Assembly: GCF_016086655.4 (NCBI RefSeq)
Contig: NC_052132.2
Span: 19,284,805 to 19,348,804, forward strand
Source: Lepeophtheirus salmonis
Lineage: Eukaryota > Arthropoda > Copepoda > Siphonostomatoida > Caligidae
Direction of reading: 5' to 3'
DNA length: 64,000 bases
Position numbers and translations under genes: made by a program. Of the stretch, positions 22,050 to 34,282 are shown piece after piece; position 1 is the first letter of the stretch, and every line of letters begins with the position of its first letter. The notes beneath the pieces are model-generated. The model worked only from the letters and a program-made list of their open reading frames with translations. It was not told the origin of the DNA and did no database searches.

Positions 22050-25000
22050 AAGAATTAACTGGGGAAAAAAATTGGTCAAGGATCTAGTGGCAATACTTGA
22101 AGGTACCCTTGTCGAAATCTATAACATTAAATTAGAGATCTAAAAATAAAAATAGTTACTAATTTTTTGCACTTGGATGAAAAAAGTGATTTCCTTATTC
22201 TTTTCACATAGATATTTTTGCTTTCTAGTTAAACATACTTTTTCCCTAATCAACACTAAAATAGTTATTTGTGTTACTTTGTGTTTAAGGACAAATGGCG
22301 CAACCAATATATATGTGTAAATTTTTCCTTTGTTTTTTAAACTACATGAGTATTTGTCAAGGCTATAAATAATTGTAAGGGGTCAAAAAATGTCAGTTTA
22401 TCAAAAGAAAAATAAATAACCCTATATTAATATAAATATACACTATTTTTCAAATGACATAATATGAAGGTACATATATAAGGATTGAATGTGAGTTTTT
22501 TTAAGCAAAACGGTTTATTAAATTTATTAAACTTCAATTTAAAAAAGCTAAACATACTAATAAATCCTTAAGAAGGCGAGAAAAATAATAATTTGGTTTA
22601 ATGTTTTAGGAGCATCCTAAGATGTATTTGCAATAAAATGTAGATTCAAAAACATCTTTATAAATATCGGTGTATAATATACCAATTCATTAACAGAGGG
22701 TTAAAAGAGGTTGTGTCATTTATCTGTGAAGTGTATTAAATGTGCACCTATTTCTTTTCATAAATAGTGATCACTCTAATATATAAAAGTATGTATATAA
22801 ATGTATTGATATTCCATTACGCCAAAGATGATGAGGGGGAAAAAATGCGGAATAATAAAATATCATTTGATATATTATGTACGTTATATGTACCAAAAAA
22901 ACCACCAAAAATATGGTTCTTCATCCATTTCTACTCTTATCATTTATCTATTTTTGTATAATGGTAATTATTACGAAGGACCAATTTTTTTTTTTTTTTT
23001 GTAGGAATCCTTTTACAGAATGTGCTTGATGATCATAAATTATAGATGAAAAATATGTTTGTATATATAAGTAAATATAGATCATTTTTGTCATGGAATG
23101 AAATACAATGAAAATAAATAAGTTTATATAGAATATGAAGATCAATTACCAAATATTTGCAAAAGGCAATTTCACTTAAGTTTTCTTTTGCTTTTTTTCT
23201 CAAAGTAATATTATAATGACAAAACACAATTAAAAGCATTTTGTCTCTTTTTAATAAATCAATAAGCAATTTTTGTAGGGAAGAAAATACTACCGCCGTT
23301 GAATATTCTCGGTATTATGGTATATAACTAAAAACTAAATATTGAATCTTAGTTTGCTTGTATTTCATATAAAACTATCATAGATGAATTGTAGTTCTGT
23401 ATAGCTCCAATTTACTTTTTGACTATACCCTTTAGAATTTGTTTTAAAGTGTAAAATAACTACCATATAGTTAGCATATACCCAGAGGAAATTTATTATA
23501 TAATTTGCATACATACTATATATTTAAAAGATATATTCTGAAAGAGAAACATAAAAAAATAATTATAGATCATTTAGAGAGTGTTTTTTTATGTATTTAT
23601 ATTATACCAATAATTGTTAATACATAAATACTTTTTAATTCGATTTCAATATTATAGCAATAAATATGGTTTTGTAGGATGTTTACAATTCTAAATATAT
23701 TAATTTATTTATTAATTAAGTACCTTGACAAATTAATCCTTTGTTACTTTCTAACAAATCCTAGATGATACTTTGATACATTAAAATGGAAATTTAATCA
23801 TTGTAAAATTTTATATGAGATAATATAGCATCAACGAACAAACTTTTATATTATTACATTTTAGATCTGTGAATCCATTTTTTAAAATAGCAGAAGCTCA
23901 CCAAATTATAAAATTTTGTAGACTGTAATCTCTAAATTAATAAATTAATATCAAGCAAAACGTTACGTTTTATAGAGAATAAGAATTTGTTTTCCTATTT
24001 TCTCTTTTTATTGTTGGGACAGTTAAATAATAAAAATACAAAAATTCATTTTGTGAAACCTTGATAATTTATTCAAAATTTGGCTTCTAAAAAATCCCCA
24101 AAATATTGGAAACATGAATAATATAGTTGTATATGATACATTCAAAAATTTTATAGAATGTGGATCCAAAATATGATACACACACTAGATTATTACTGGG
24201 CATTTTAGTGTTTGGATGAGATAAATTGGGTTAAAAAAATCGTCAAAAGTCAATTTAATAAACTAGACTACGTATAAATTCAAATATCAAACATGAATTC
24301 ATTATTAGTTTTATAACCCAAGTGATCACTTGGTTTTTTTTTCTTTAAAATGATTGATGAATCACATTAAAATATTTTCTCCATTCAAATAGAGTGCCAA
24401 TAATTTTCATATATATGTACAATGCCCTTTTTCTCCCTCTTAATATAATATATCAAATCTACCAGTAAAATATGATGAAGCTTAAAATATGTTTTAATTA
24501 TCTCTCTCTGAACCAATTTATATATAAAGAAATAAACTACCGTCATTTTTTATTAGTTCTTCATAAACTTTTATATTTCATAAAAGTTTAATACACAATC
24601 GGGTAATTGTTGAAACGCTTTACTTCATATACGATATATTTTTGTATTCTTCAAGTAAAAAAACATGTTTCCTGAAGTAGCAACCTTTACTTTTGAGTCA
24701 TTATTTATATGACTATAATAAATAACTTTGCAAAATTTAATATAAAACATGGACATTAAGGTGTTTCCTATTTTTCATTTTGCTGAAATGTCCTTCTCAT
24801 CAGATCAATCCGTTCCCATTTATAAAAAAATACAATCGGCAAAGTTTCAGCAAAATTGAAAAATGTTTAGAGGAATCTCAACGGCCTCAAAGTTTTGAAA
24901 ATTGCCAATTAAAAAAAAAAAAGTTACTTTTCATCAATTATCATGAAAAGGGTTTAAGATACCACTTTCTAGATTCTTTAATTTTTATAAAATGAATAAA

Positions 25001-25400
25001 TTTACTGTAAGATATAATGTTGGTAAAAATACTTTTAATTTGAATTACAATGAAAAATAATTAGTAGAACGTAATGCGAGCAACGTTTTTCCTACAATGC
25101 ATCAAATTTTCATAACATATTTTCATTTGATTGAATTGTTAGAGTTTTAAAGTGACAATCAGTTTTTTTAATAAAATTCCTAAAGTGCATGTTTAGAGCC
25201 GTATTTTATATTGATAATAAAAATGATACTCAATCATCCTTATTAATTATTGATTTTGTTTTGTGTGATATATATTTTATTAGTTTAAAAAAATTTTTGA
25301 CATAAGATAATTTATATTATAAAAATAATAATAGTTTCAACTCTATGAAGCATTATTATAAATTTAATAATTTAAATAAATGGTTATCCTTTTTTTCTGA
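22050..25400. other. A+T-rich spacer, no feature seen
   Basis: Short A+T-driven open frames only. No repeat, transposase similarity or RNA gene was recognised. Confidence 0.6.
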
Positions 25401-25439
25401 GTAATATGTCTAATATCCTAAGGTATCCCAGATACTTTT

Positions 25440-26490
25440 TTTTTTCGAGTCCAAATACATCTTTTGATGCTCTCCAACAACTTGTAATAAGAATTGAAGC
25501 TGCAATTTTTCACTTGTTATCGAGCCATTATATTATTTAATAAGTGTCACTCCTCGTTCTACTAGATCATTGACAACTTGAATTATTTTAAGAAATTTTC
25601 TTATAATCATTGTTACTTGGCCACAATTTTGAATCAACTCTTAAAACTCTATGTGGAGTTTCAGTATCTCAATGAATTTTTTCTGTTTTTATATGTTTCA
25701 TGCCAAATAATATTTCTTTTTTCATTGCAAAACTCACTCGACAATCAAATAGATCCAAACCAACAAGCTCTTCTGATAAATACAAAATGGTTTGAAATTT
25801 TTTGAAATCCCGTTTTTGAAATTTGAATATTTATTCCAGAATAACTATTTAGTGATATCATCAAATTCAAATAATTAAATAGAGCATCTGAGGCTGTAGG
25901 AGAAATTTATGCTTTAAATTAATTATATTTATACAACAAAGATACTAATCTCCTGCAATCATTGTTTCTTTTTAGAGGTTAATTCAAATTGTGACTTAAA
26001 TAACCAAATTTTTAAGCAATCCAATATTTTAACAACCAACCAGTCTAGTGTATTGGACTTTGAGACATAAATTTTATTTCACGTTTGGAGTACCACCAAA
26101 AAGTATTATTGGGAGTTCCAAAAATTATTTATGATCATCTCTTGGAAGACTCCAACGAAGATGATCGTTGACAAAATTGATAATTTCCTGTCGTATATTT
26201 TGAATGTGACAAGCTATTCACTATATACATTTGCAGGCTCGTAATTAGTTTTGTCTATCATTTGCCACATTTGACGAAATTTTCTGAAGAGTAAAAACTC
26301 GGGAAAATTGGTATCTTTATGAAACATAAAAACTGAGCTAATTATTAATTCTATAATGTGCTGTCTACATGCAAACGGTAATACATTTTATCGAATATTT
26401 TCTATGATAAAACATATGTTCCAGCTTTTCTACCTGTATTTGAGCTGGTTGTATCAAAACATACAACTTTCCAGGAAAAAAAATAGGACA
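25440..26490 (-). pseudogene. relic of a conserved transposon-associated protein (DTTSSNTG family)
   Basis: Read on the minus strand from high to low coordinates, blocks appear in order but in changing frames: VVCFDTTSSNTGRKAG (26460-26410), LPFACRQHIIELIISSVF and FRQMWQMIDKTNYEP (one open stretch, 26392-26214), LPRDDHK then FLELPIILFGGTP (26150-26095), LKIWLFKSQFELT (about 26020-25980), ELVGLDLFDCRVSFAMKKE (25775-25715), PHRVLRVDSKLWPS (25660-25615), VVNDLVERGVTLIK (25580-25540) and LQFLLQVVGEHQK (25500-25460). From memory these match, block for block, a large uncharacterised protein widespread in arthropods and repeated in many genomes, with DTT(S/A)xNTG, L(A/P)CRHHIxE, RDDYKE and a C-terminal 'VVND.AERGV..I' block. 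The several Asp-containing motifs suggest a transposase, but its chemistry is not known to me. Many stops and shifts make this copy dead. Confidence 0.65.
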
Positions 26491-27131
26491 AATTCAACAT
26501 CCCAATTTAAGGACCAATACAATGAAAACAAAAAGTCATGTTTTGCAGAAGGAAAATTGTAAAAATATAAAAACACTCCACGCAACAAGTTATATTTGTT
26601 TTAGTTATATTTTCAAGTATTTTGCATTGTAATTCTTATAGTGAATATTTTTTTTCTCAGAATAGCAATTATTTATGTTATAGTCAATTACGTCATCTTC
26701 AAAAATTTATAAACATAAAAAGCTGTATTGTGGCCTATTTTCACGATAATCGAGAAATAAATAAAAATTGTATTTTTAAATTGGCAATTTTCAAAACTTT
26801 GAGGGCGACGAGCTACCTCTAAATATTTCTCAATTTATGTAAAAAAAAACGAGAGTCTTAGACGAGCAACATACTTTTCTGGATAAGCAACTTGAACAAT
26901 GTTTTTTTGTTTTTTCCAAAGCTGTCATCACTATTATTTCTTTTTTGAGGAGGGAATATTTATATATTAAATGCTTGAGCTCACGTTTAATGGAGATTAA
27001 CACTGATAATTTGTTTGTGAGTTTTAAGTAAAAGTGCTTGGTAGACTTGGAGTATAATTAAGGATCTACATCGCAGTCATTTCTATTTATATCCTTGTTG
27101 TGGAGAAAGGAATGGAATATGTGTGACTTAC

Positions 27132-27270
27132 CTTCATTTAAAGGCTGATTACAATTTATCTAATATAACGCCGTACAGCGAAACTTCTTTCATACCTAAT
27201 ATTCGTCGAATTGTCCAGATGACCACGTTAATTTTCGGTTTTATTCTTTAAGATACCGGTTGGGGTTTAC
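27132..27270 (-). other. possible minus-strand exon with consensus donor
   Basis: The reverse complement has AATGAAG followed by GTAAGT at 27131-27126, a full-consensus splice donor, downstream of about 130 bp of raised G+C containing ACGGCG and a short ATG frame of 14 codons. No acceptor and no partner exon was found. It could be a 5' non-coding exon or coincidence. Confidence 0.12.
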
Positions 27271-28118
27271 AACTATAATTATAAACAAATTAATACATAC
27301 ATAATTAATTAACAGTAAAACTATTTTACTTCTCCGAAACGAAATTGTACTATAGATTCAGGCGATATAACTATTTTATATTTTCTGTATTACGCAGTTT
27401 TTCCTGAAAGTGATTTTTTTTAAATAATTCTAGAGGTAATTTATTACTGTTATTCACTAAAGTGGATTATTAAAAAAATACTCTTTTTTGAGCAATTTGA
27501 TTACAGAGTAAATAATTTTTCACAATCCCTTTCATTGTTATTTTCCCATTTATACCTGTTGTTCAAACAAACATATGAATTAGTAATTAAGTATTACTAC
27601 TAATATATTTAATAAATCTATACAGTAAATAAAATATACTTCTTTTCAAACTTAAGTTAACTTCTTAATTCTAAACATATTTATTTTTTTCATTTAGTAT
27701 AAAGGAATAAAACTATTGTTCATTATATCTTTGTGTTTTATTTATTTTTAGGTAAGTTTGAAAGAAAAATTGACCCATCTAAAAAGTTCTAATAGTATTG
27801 ATGAAAATTAATGATAAGCAATAGGAAATATATATAACAATTATAAATTCATCATCCTTCAGGTTGTTGGTAAAATATTTTAAAAGTATTATATCATATA
27901 TATTTTTTTATTTGTCCTTTACATGAATCTAAATAATTAATTTAACAAAAAATATATAGATTTCAGTCAGAGAAAATAACATTGTACAATTATATATTAA
28001 TAAAGATCTACCATAGTGTAATATTTTGAATATCCGTCCCCGTCCTACAATCACTCTTCAAACAGGAGTACGGAACATGCTTTACTCAATAACGTTATAA
28101 TTACACATATATAAATCA

Positions 28119-28490
28119 GTGACGTCATCATATCTAAAACGATCTCACATTTCTGAAAAAAGAATGACATTCTACGCAATATATGTACCTAATTACGATT
28201 CAACATGTTCATTTTCCAAAGTAGTAGAAAAGTATCCCCATACAAATTGTAAAATATTTATCTTAGATGGAGACCTAAACATCACAAGAAAATCATGCAG
28301 AAACGCGTTTGGATATAAGAGATCCCATAATATTACAGATGCTAAAAATCTTGAAAAAGTAGTCTACGATCTTCATATGAACGATACTGGTCTAGTGGTT
28401 GACAGTGCCTCACCAAAAATGGCCTATGACGGAAGAATAAAATCTGGTAATAAAATACATGAAAGATTAGACTATATTTTCATACCCTAG
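28119..28490 (+). pseudogene. LINE endonuclease domain fragment
   Basis: A 123-codon frame with MTFYAIYVPNYD (the 'I.NVYAPN' strand), KIFILDGDLNI (the GDxN metal-site motif) and a terminal ERLDYIFIP equivalent to 'SRLDYIFIS'. This is roughly the C-terminal half of an exonuclease-endonuclease-phosphatase fold. The first residues before 28119 continue in other frames, and the N-terminal catalytic residues are not visible. The frame ends with TAG right after the domain where an intact ORF2 would run on. Confidence 0.85.
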
Positions 28491-28879
28491 AATGTAACAG
28501 GACTGCTGGCATTATTTAGGGTTTTACCATTTCAGATCATCATCCAAACCATCTTTTAAAAGTCCAACAAGGCACAAAAAATCATTTTGGAAGCATAATG
28601 TCTCCCTTTTGGAATCACAGGAAATCTGTAATGAAATTTTAAAATTAATACAAAAATCAAAGCTAGATTTAGAGAAAATAATGTCGTGGGACACCTTAAA
28701 AAACATTGAAAACTAAAAAGTAATTTTTGCCCTGAAGGGAAAAGAAAAGGCAAAAGATACGAAAAACATTCTAGACCAAATAGAAACATTCCACAAAAGT
28801 TTGCTAGCATATCAAAGAAAGTGTTAAATGATAAGTTGTAATACCAACCTGGTGGAAGTATACTCAAATTAGTTTTATA

Positions 28880-29850
28880 TTGAAGGGGATAGACGACCTA
28901 ATTACACAAATTAAGATTACTAACTTTATGAGGAACTACAATAAAAAATATAAGTCTCTAGGACCCTCTGATCTGCCCTTTGACTTTTATAAAACTTTTA
29001 ATACCCAGATAACACCAGTTTTCACGCCGTCTATAAAAATATACCTAAAAGGGGATTTCTTCCAGATTTCATTAGCACTGGATCTCTGGCATTGATACTA
29101 AAGAACAGGGGAAGAAATAAAAATGATAGACCTATATCTCTTCTAAATACCTCCTACAAAAATCGAACGGGTTTTATAAAAAATTGAATAGTCAAATTCC
29201 CCTCGCAATTCATCTCTCCAGCCCAAAATGGTTTTATTAAATCAAGGCTCCTAGAAAATATTCATCGCTCAAGCCATTGACAGTTTGTCAAATGAAGACA
29301 ATGCAGCACTTATGTTTGACCTTGAGAAATCATTTCATATTGTCTCCCATAAATTAATAATTGGGCAACTATATAAATATGGATTTCAGCATGGATTTAT
29401 TAAAAAAATGTTGGCCATACTGAGGAACTCTTCTTTCAAAATCAACATATCAGGTACCAAAAAAACGTTTTAGATCTATCGAGGAGCAAAACAAGGAGAT
29501 CCTCTTTCTCCAACTCTATTTATAATTGCTATAAACGACATTTACGAGATAATCCGTTGTGACACGATCATTAAGGGAATAAAAATAGGTAACATGTCGA
29601 TGAGGTGTCTTTTATACGCCAATGACCTAAGCTTTTCTGTAAAGGAACTAGAGAGAAAGTGCCAGTATCAACTGAGACTTCTATTGAAACAATACAAGCG
29701 TTTGAAAAATATCTTAAATATTGGAAAAACACAAATACTTACTAACGTTGATTACAACCTGAAGTTATACTTACAAAATATTGAACCTATTCAGCCAACA
29801 TCACTATCTTGTAATTGTAATTACTTTGGCGAGGAAAGCTGTAATTAGAA
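28880..29850 (+). pseudogene. LINE reverse transcriptase domain, frameshifted
   Basis: Blocks in order: KSLGPSDLPFDFYKTF (fingers), GRNKNDRPISLLNTSYK (the 'RPISLLN.DYK' block), AQNGFIKSRLLENIH, NAALMFDLEKSFHIVSHKLI (metal-binding motif with D and F), YRGAKQGDPLSPTLFIIAI and LLYANDLSFSV. The last block is the 'F/YADD' active site, but its first Asp is Asn here (YAND), which would abolish catalysis even without the stops. A TAG separates 29285-29473 from the RGAKQGDPLSP block, and a shift lies between the GRNKNDRP block and the segment before it. Confidence 0.9.
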
Positions 29851-30541
29851 ATAAAGACTATATAAAAGAAAAATTGGAGAGAAGAGTCCAATTTTATAAA
29901 AGAGCCCCCCTCATGCGTTTTGAAAAAATAATGCTTGGGAAATAAATATCCTTCCTATAGTTTTTCACATTATGAAGATATATACCATATCCTCATTTAT
30001 TGTGTGAAGAAATTTATAAAATAAGATAAGACCTAGCATGGGGACAGTCTCGTGCATGCGTTTCAAGAAACCTCATCAACACCCCTATCAAAAGTTAAGG
30101 ACTCGGCTTTTACAATTTGCAGGTCCACTGTAAGTTTTCAGAGCCGTGAATGGATGTAGACTGTACAGGAAAGAGATGGGTTCATCGTGAAGATCAATTA
30201 TGGACTACGTGTTGCCACTTTTGGGGCCTGATGAGGTTATCAACTTTAATACTCGTCTGAGAAGTCGTGATGAGTATTTCAATAACCATGGGCTAAACTG
30301 TCGGTCAGATGCACTCAAGTAGCATCGCATTGAAGAATTTCATACTTTCGCTAAGGGCCAAAACACTGTTCCAGATCCAAAAAGCGGATAAGATTCGTTC
30401 GGGTCCTCCAAATCTGGCTTATATTACACTATAACAGTTTTTAGTAAATTAATAAGAGAAGCCCTTTGCAACGGCCTTGTTGTGAAATACCCTTCCACTT
30501 TAGTTCAGAGATGAATTAAGAGACTGGACCTAGAAAGAGAC

Positions 30542-30751
30542 ATGAAAGGAATAGCCCGATTAGTAATTTTGAAAAACTCCTTCAGCGATTCTCACCAAAA
30601 TTGGCTTTGGTACCAACTGGCAACATCCTCCCTTTTTACCAATAAATCGAGAGTGAGTCCGGAGGATAGAAAGTGTTCATTCTGTAAGAAAGAAACAGAT
30701 ATATCACATCATATTTTTTTACTTTTGCCAAATGGTTTTATCATCATTTGA
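30542..30751 (+). pseudogene. LINE C-terminal zinc-knuckle region
   Basis: A 69-codon frame beginning in-frame at an ATG, with FSDSHQNWLWYQLATSSLF followed by CSFCKKETDISHHIFLL, the C-x2-C...H-x3-4 motif that closes L1/Tx1-type ORF2 proteins. A final Cys is expected a few residues later; the adjacent frame supplies C-Q-M, so a one-base shift has separated it. Confidence 0.75.
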
Positions 30752-30909
30752 GGAGTGGTTCAAAATATAAAACATTGTTTCTAAGGTCTAGGAAGTACTC
30801 AACGCAGCGAAGCATATGAATTGAATTATTCCAGTCAGAATCCGGAACTCCGTGCCCACCTTAATTAATATCATGGAATCCTTCTCAGGTGGAGCACACC
30901 ATTAGCGGC

Positions 30910-30930
30910 CATATATATATATATATATTC
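30910..30930. repeat. (AT)n microsatellite
   Basis: About ten AT units between two near-identical 12-mers (ATTAGCGGCCAT at 30901 and ATTAGCGTCCAT at 30951), at the 3' side of the LINE fragment. Confidence 0.9.
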
Positions 30931-31703
30931 TTTAAATCACAATGTTGACAATTAGCGTCCATGCAAGGAGCATTGATTGTTTCGTCTTCTTCTCTATCAC
31001 CGACAATGTTTAATGAGAGATTTACTTGTTTGTGATCCTCTTTGAAGGGGGAGATGAATAAAAAATTATATCATAACTTTTTATTATGGATTTCTATTGG
31101 GAAACGCATGCAATTATTATACTAAATATGTGCTGTTTTTCATATTTTTATCTTGTATATTTCTTTATGAATTATTGAAGTATGTTTCTGCTTTTCAGAT
31201 AAAAAGGAATTTTGTCCTTAGTATTATTTATGGTTAATTCACAATTAAGTAATTTGTTAAAAAAACATCTATTTATATAATTAATTGACTTTGTTGAAAT
31301 TCTATTATTAATTAATGAATTATATCTTGTTGAATTTTAAAATTCAAAGTGTTCCAATTTTAATGGACCACTTGGTATCCCATCCTGACGTCAACATTGA
31401 GTTTAAAACATAAAATTTGTTTTTTAATTTTGTTTATGCATCATAAAAAATATTTTATTATTGAACTGTAACTTTGTAAATTCATAATTTACCTATTAGA
31501 CTCTTCATACAAAAACTTTTTACAAATAACAAGAATATGCTATGAATTAAAGTAGAAAAGTAGAAAAAAAAAATATTATGTCAAAACATGTACCTACATA
31601 AAGTAGTAGTATTATAGTCTGTATATAATAGTTTCTCACAAGGAGTATTATTAAGGGTGAACACTCTTGTAATAGTAAGTACATATAACCTTATCTTATT
31701 GTA

Positions 31704-32570
31704 GGGGAGACTGGGTAGAGTTGTAACAGTTTACTCTCTGCAAGTTTCACTGTGACTAGCCAAATTTGAAGACACCATACACATATTAAGGTTAGATCAG
31801 GGTTATAGTTTGATAATCTATCTCTTCAAAACTTCAGCAACCCCCTGGTCAATCCTTGCATTATTAATATAGATAATAGAGAAGAATAAGCAATGTAGGG
31901 TTTTTGTTCTCACGTAGTGAGCTTGGAATTCTTATTAATTTATGTCAACTCAAATGATACCAGTAACAGAAAAAACATTTAAAAAAAGACAGCATTACTG
32001 CAGTGTGGGTTAGCAATTATGGGAATTATGGGATTCAAGATTGTGGAAGTGAACAGCCCATTGTGAGGCAAATGGCAGCTATGAACAGAAGCCTAAAAGT
32101 AGGGGTAACAACATACAGCGATTGGAGGAGTTCTTGAGTGCATTGGGAAATAGAACGGAGGTGCATTTTCAAACCTCGATGAGGAATCGGTTCCAAGGTG
32201 TATTTGGACGTAATGACTCTGCTTGGGACCACCAGTTAAAGGACATTGTGAACTTTAAGGATCGAAAATGTGTTTTTCCACGCTAGTTAATAAATTTAAA
32301 GATGCTAACCTCTCTCATGTTTAATTTCTTGATTCTGCAAAAACAATGCATCTCAAAAACTACTTATGCCCTCAAAAATAGTGTTTATCAAATATCTTGA
32401 AGAAAAGATGATATAAATTATTTGTTGTTGTTTTTTTGTTACACTAATCTGTAGTAGATTTTTTAGAATTGTCATCTAAATTTTATGGCCGTTGCTTTTT
32501 AGATGTTCGAGAAAAAGGCACTTCTGACTGTTGCAATACCGAACACGATTCAACTGATATCAGTCTCCCC
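31704..32570. mobile_element. TA-flanked inverted-repeat element, 867 bp, non-autonomous
   Basis: Begins GGGGAGACTGGGTAGAGTTG after TA (31702-31703) and ends with the reverse complement of GGGGAGACTGATATCAGTTG before TA (32571-32572). The outer 10 bp are identical and the next 15 partly so. A TA duplication and this length suit a Tc1/mariner-superfamily non-autonomous element. Similar 'GGGGAGACTGGG...GTTGTAACA' ends are familiar to me from several arthropod genomes. No transposase motif was seen inside. Confidence 0.75.
32053..32286 (+). other. 77-residue open frame inside the TA-flanked element
   Basis: Plus-strand frame without an early ATG: HCEANGSYEQKPKSRGNNI, then QRLEEFLSALGNRTEVHFQ, then FQGVFGRNDSAWDHQLKDI, ending VFPR and a stop. 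The charge-rich, balanced composition differs from chance frames in this window. It may be a remnant of the autonomous parent's protein or captured host sequence. Not recognised. The overlapping minus-strand frame at 32035-32232 is judged its shadow. Confidence 0.35.
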
Positions 32571-33074
32571 TAAAGTTATAAAACATCCATAATAGGTTCA
32601 TTATTTTTCATCGATGTAAGCTCCCATATGCATATATATTACATATTATGTTGTATAATTTAACCTCAATTCATTTGAACTAATTGACTTCATTTCTTTA
32701 CTTATATGTATGTAAGAGCATTGCAAATATCTTATCTTACGTTTGAGAGTTATTTGAGAGGATGTCATCGATAAACAATTGATAGCTTTTACGTGAAACT
32801 TGATATTAACATACATTATTGTTCTTCGAAAGAAAATAGGAAATTCAATTTGTAAAAATACAGTTTCTGAGTCTATTACGAAACACTTAGAGATTGAATT
32901 ACATATTGACTTATTATAGATATTATAAGTAGATACTTGTAACGTTGGTATGTTAAAAGCTATTATAAACCTAACAGATAAAAAATTTATTTATGATTTT
33001 TAGGGTCAAAAGATTTCTTTTCCAATTGGTGAATTATAGTTACATATTAGAATCGATTATTCTTATAAAACGTT

Positions 33075-33180
33075 AAAACTAGAACAATAGCCGTATGGTA
33101 CCTTCCTTCGCAGATTGATGGTATCAAAAATGATAGAATCTGTTTTTAAGCAAACAAAAATTAGTCACTTTGCATGCAAA
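33075..33180 (+). repeat. palindrome-cored dispersed repeat
   Basis: ACCTTCC...GATGGTATCAAAAATGATAG...CTGTTTTTAAGCAA...AAAATTA matches 52390-52460 closely, including the spacing between the core and CTGTTTTTAAGCAA. Confidence 0.75.
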
Positions 33181-33470
33181 ATTAATTAAAAATCTAAAAA
33201 AAAGAGAAGTTAAAATGAATAAATTTTTAATTTCTTTTAACAAATAGCAGTAAGCATACACGGTGATAAAACACACGTTGTTACTTTCATTGTTTCATGA
33301 ATCTTTGTTCCAATGGAATATATATTTGATCAAGTAGTATTGGGAATTATGAAAAAAATTATCTAGAATATTTCCAACCTAAAACTTGCCTTGGAAATAT
33401 TACTGTTAATGGAAAGTTACTCTACAGAAGATTGTACACAATTATACTACATATATATATTAAGGCTACA

Positions 33471-34100
33471 CGATACGCTAAGCCCATGGTTAGGTTTGAA
33501 CTACGGTACGCCGTTCACAGTTGTTCGGACAAGTATCAATTCAAAATTTATTTTTCATATAATTTAATGTATTGTTTCAAGTTTTTTCGATATTTTATTC
33601 TTTAATAATAATTTTTATGTAAAAATAAATATTCCTAAATATACTGAACTTTTCTATAAAAAAAACAATGTTAATATAAAATATACATGGGTTATATAAT
33701 ACTATTATTAGCCACAATATCGCCAGCTGTCGAAAAAGCTATTTCACTTTATACAAATGTACCTAAAGTTGCGAGGTACCATGAATCTAATTTGGAAACA
33801 TTTGGAAATACATTTAAATTATCCCTCTACCATACCACTGGGTTCTTGTCATTTTGTTAGTCCTTACCTCTTTTTTATATAAATAAATATATAAATTATT
33901 TCTTACATTAGATGATGCTAATGTATTAATATCTTACCTCATTATTTAAACTCATTTAATATATATATATACATAAATATCAGAATATTTACTATGTGAT
34001 TATATATGTATACGTAACACACTAAAAGTAAAAACATACCGAAGCGTAAGGGTCTTAAAGAACCGAATCGCGGTCCAACCCCGTACATTACCAGCCCTAA
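33471..34100. mobile_element. possible hAT-like non-autonomous element
   Basis: The left end TAAGGCTACACGATACGCTA and the reverse complement of the right end (TTAGGGCTGGTAATGTACGG) are loosely alike, both in islands of raised G+C with CG dinucleotides. The segment between is A+T-rich without transposase. No clear 8-bp target duplication was found, so the boundaries are tentative. Confidence 0.25.
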
Positions 34101-34282
34101 TAGATATGTTCCATTTATCAATTAATAGTTTTCCCATCTGCAAATAATCAACAATAATATAGCCCTTTTATCTTCCAATTACACCCCAAGCACACATAAT
34201 TTGTCTAGTATAACCGTTGAACCACAAAACAATTTAAAGCCCACCACCACCGCTTCAAGTACCACGAAGGGCTGTCATATAA

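Larger units (their letters stand above)
28090..30900 (+). mobile_element. non-LTR retrotransposon (LINE, L1/Tx1-like), decayed
   Basis: Plus-strand pieces in the order of a LINE ORF2: apurinic-type endonuclease (28119-28490), linker, reverse transcriptase (28880-29850), then a C-terminal Cys/His knuckle (30542-30751). Intact elements nick target DNA and copy their RNA in place. The 'YGF...FIKKM', RGAKQGDPLSP and C-terminal CxxC-H pattern favours the L1/Tx1 group over CR1 or RTE, but this is judged by eye. Numerous stops and frameshifts occur, and the 5' end with ORF1 is missing. No poly-A tail or target-site duplication could be fixed; an AT microsatellite follows at 30910. At about 2.8 kb it is the largest element in the window. 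Confidence 0.85.

Noticed and set aside
28524..28867. Two overlapping minus-strand frames (60 and 103 codons)
   Set aside because: They lie antisense to the LINE linker between endonuclease and reverse transcriptase, whose plus-strand reading fits the family; shadows.
32035..32232. Minus-strand 65-codon frame in the TA-flanked element
   Set aside because: Overlaps a better plus-strand frame (32053-32286), starts from a non-conserved position and has no motif.
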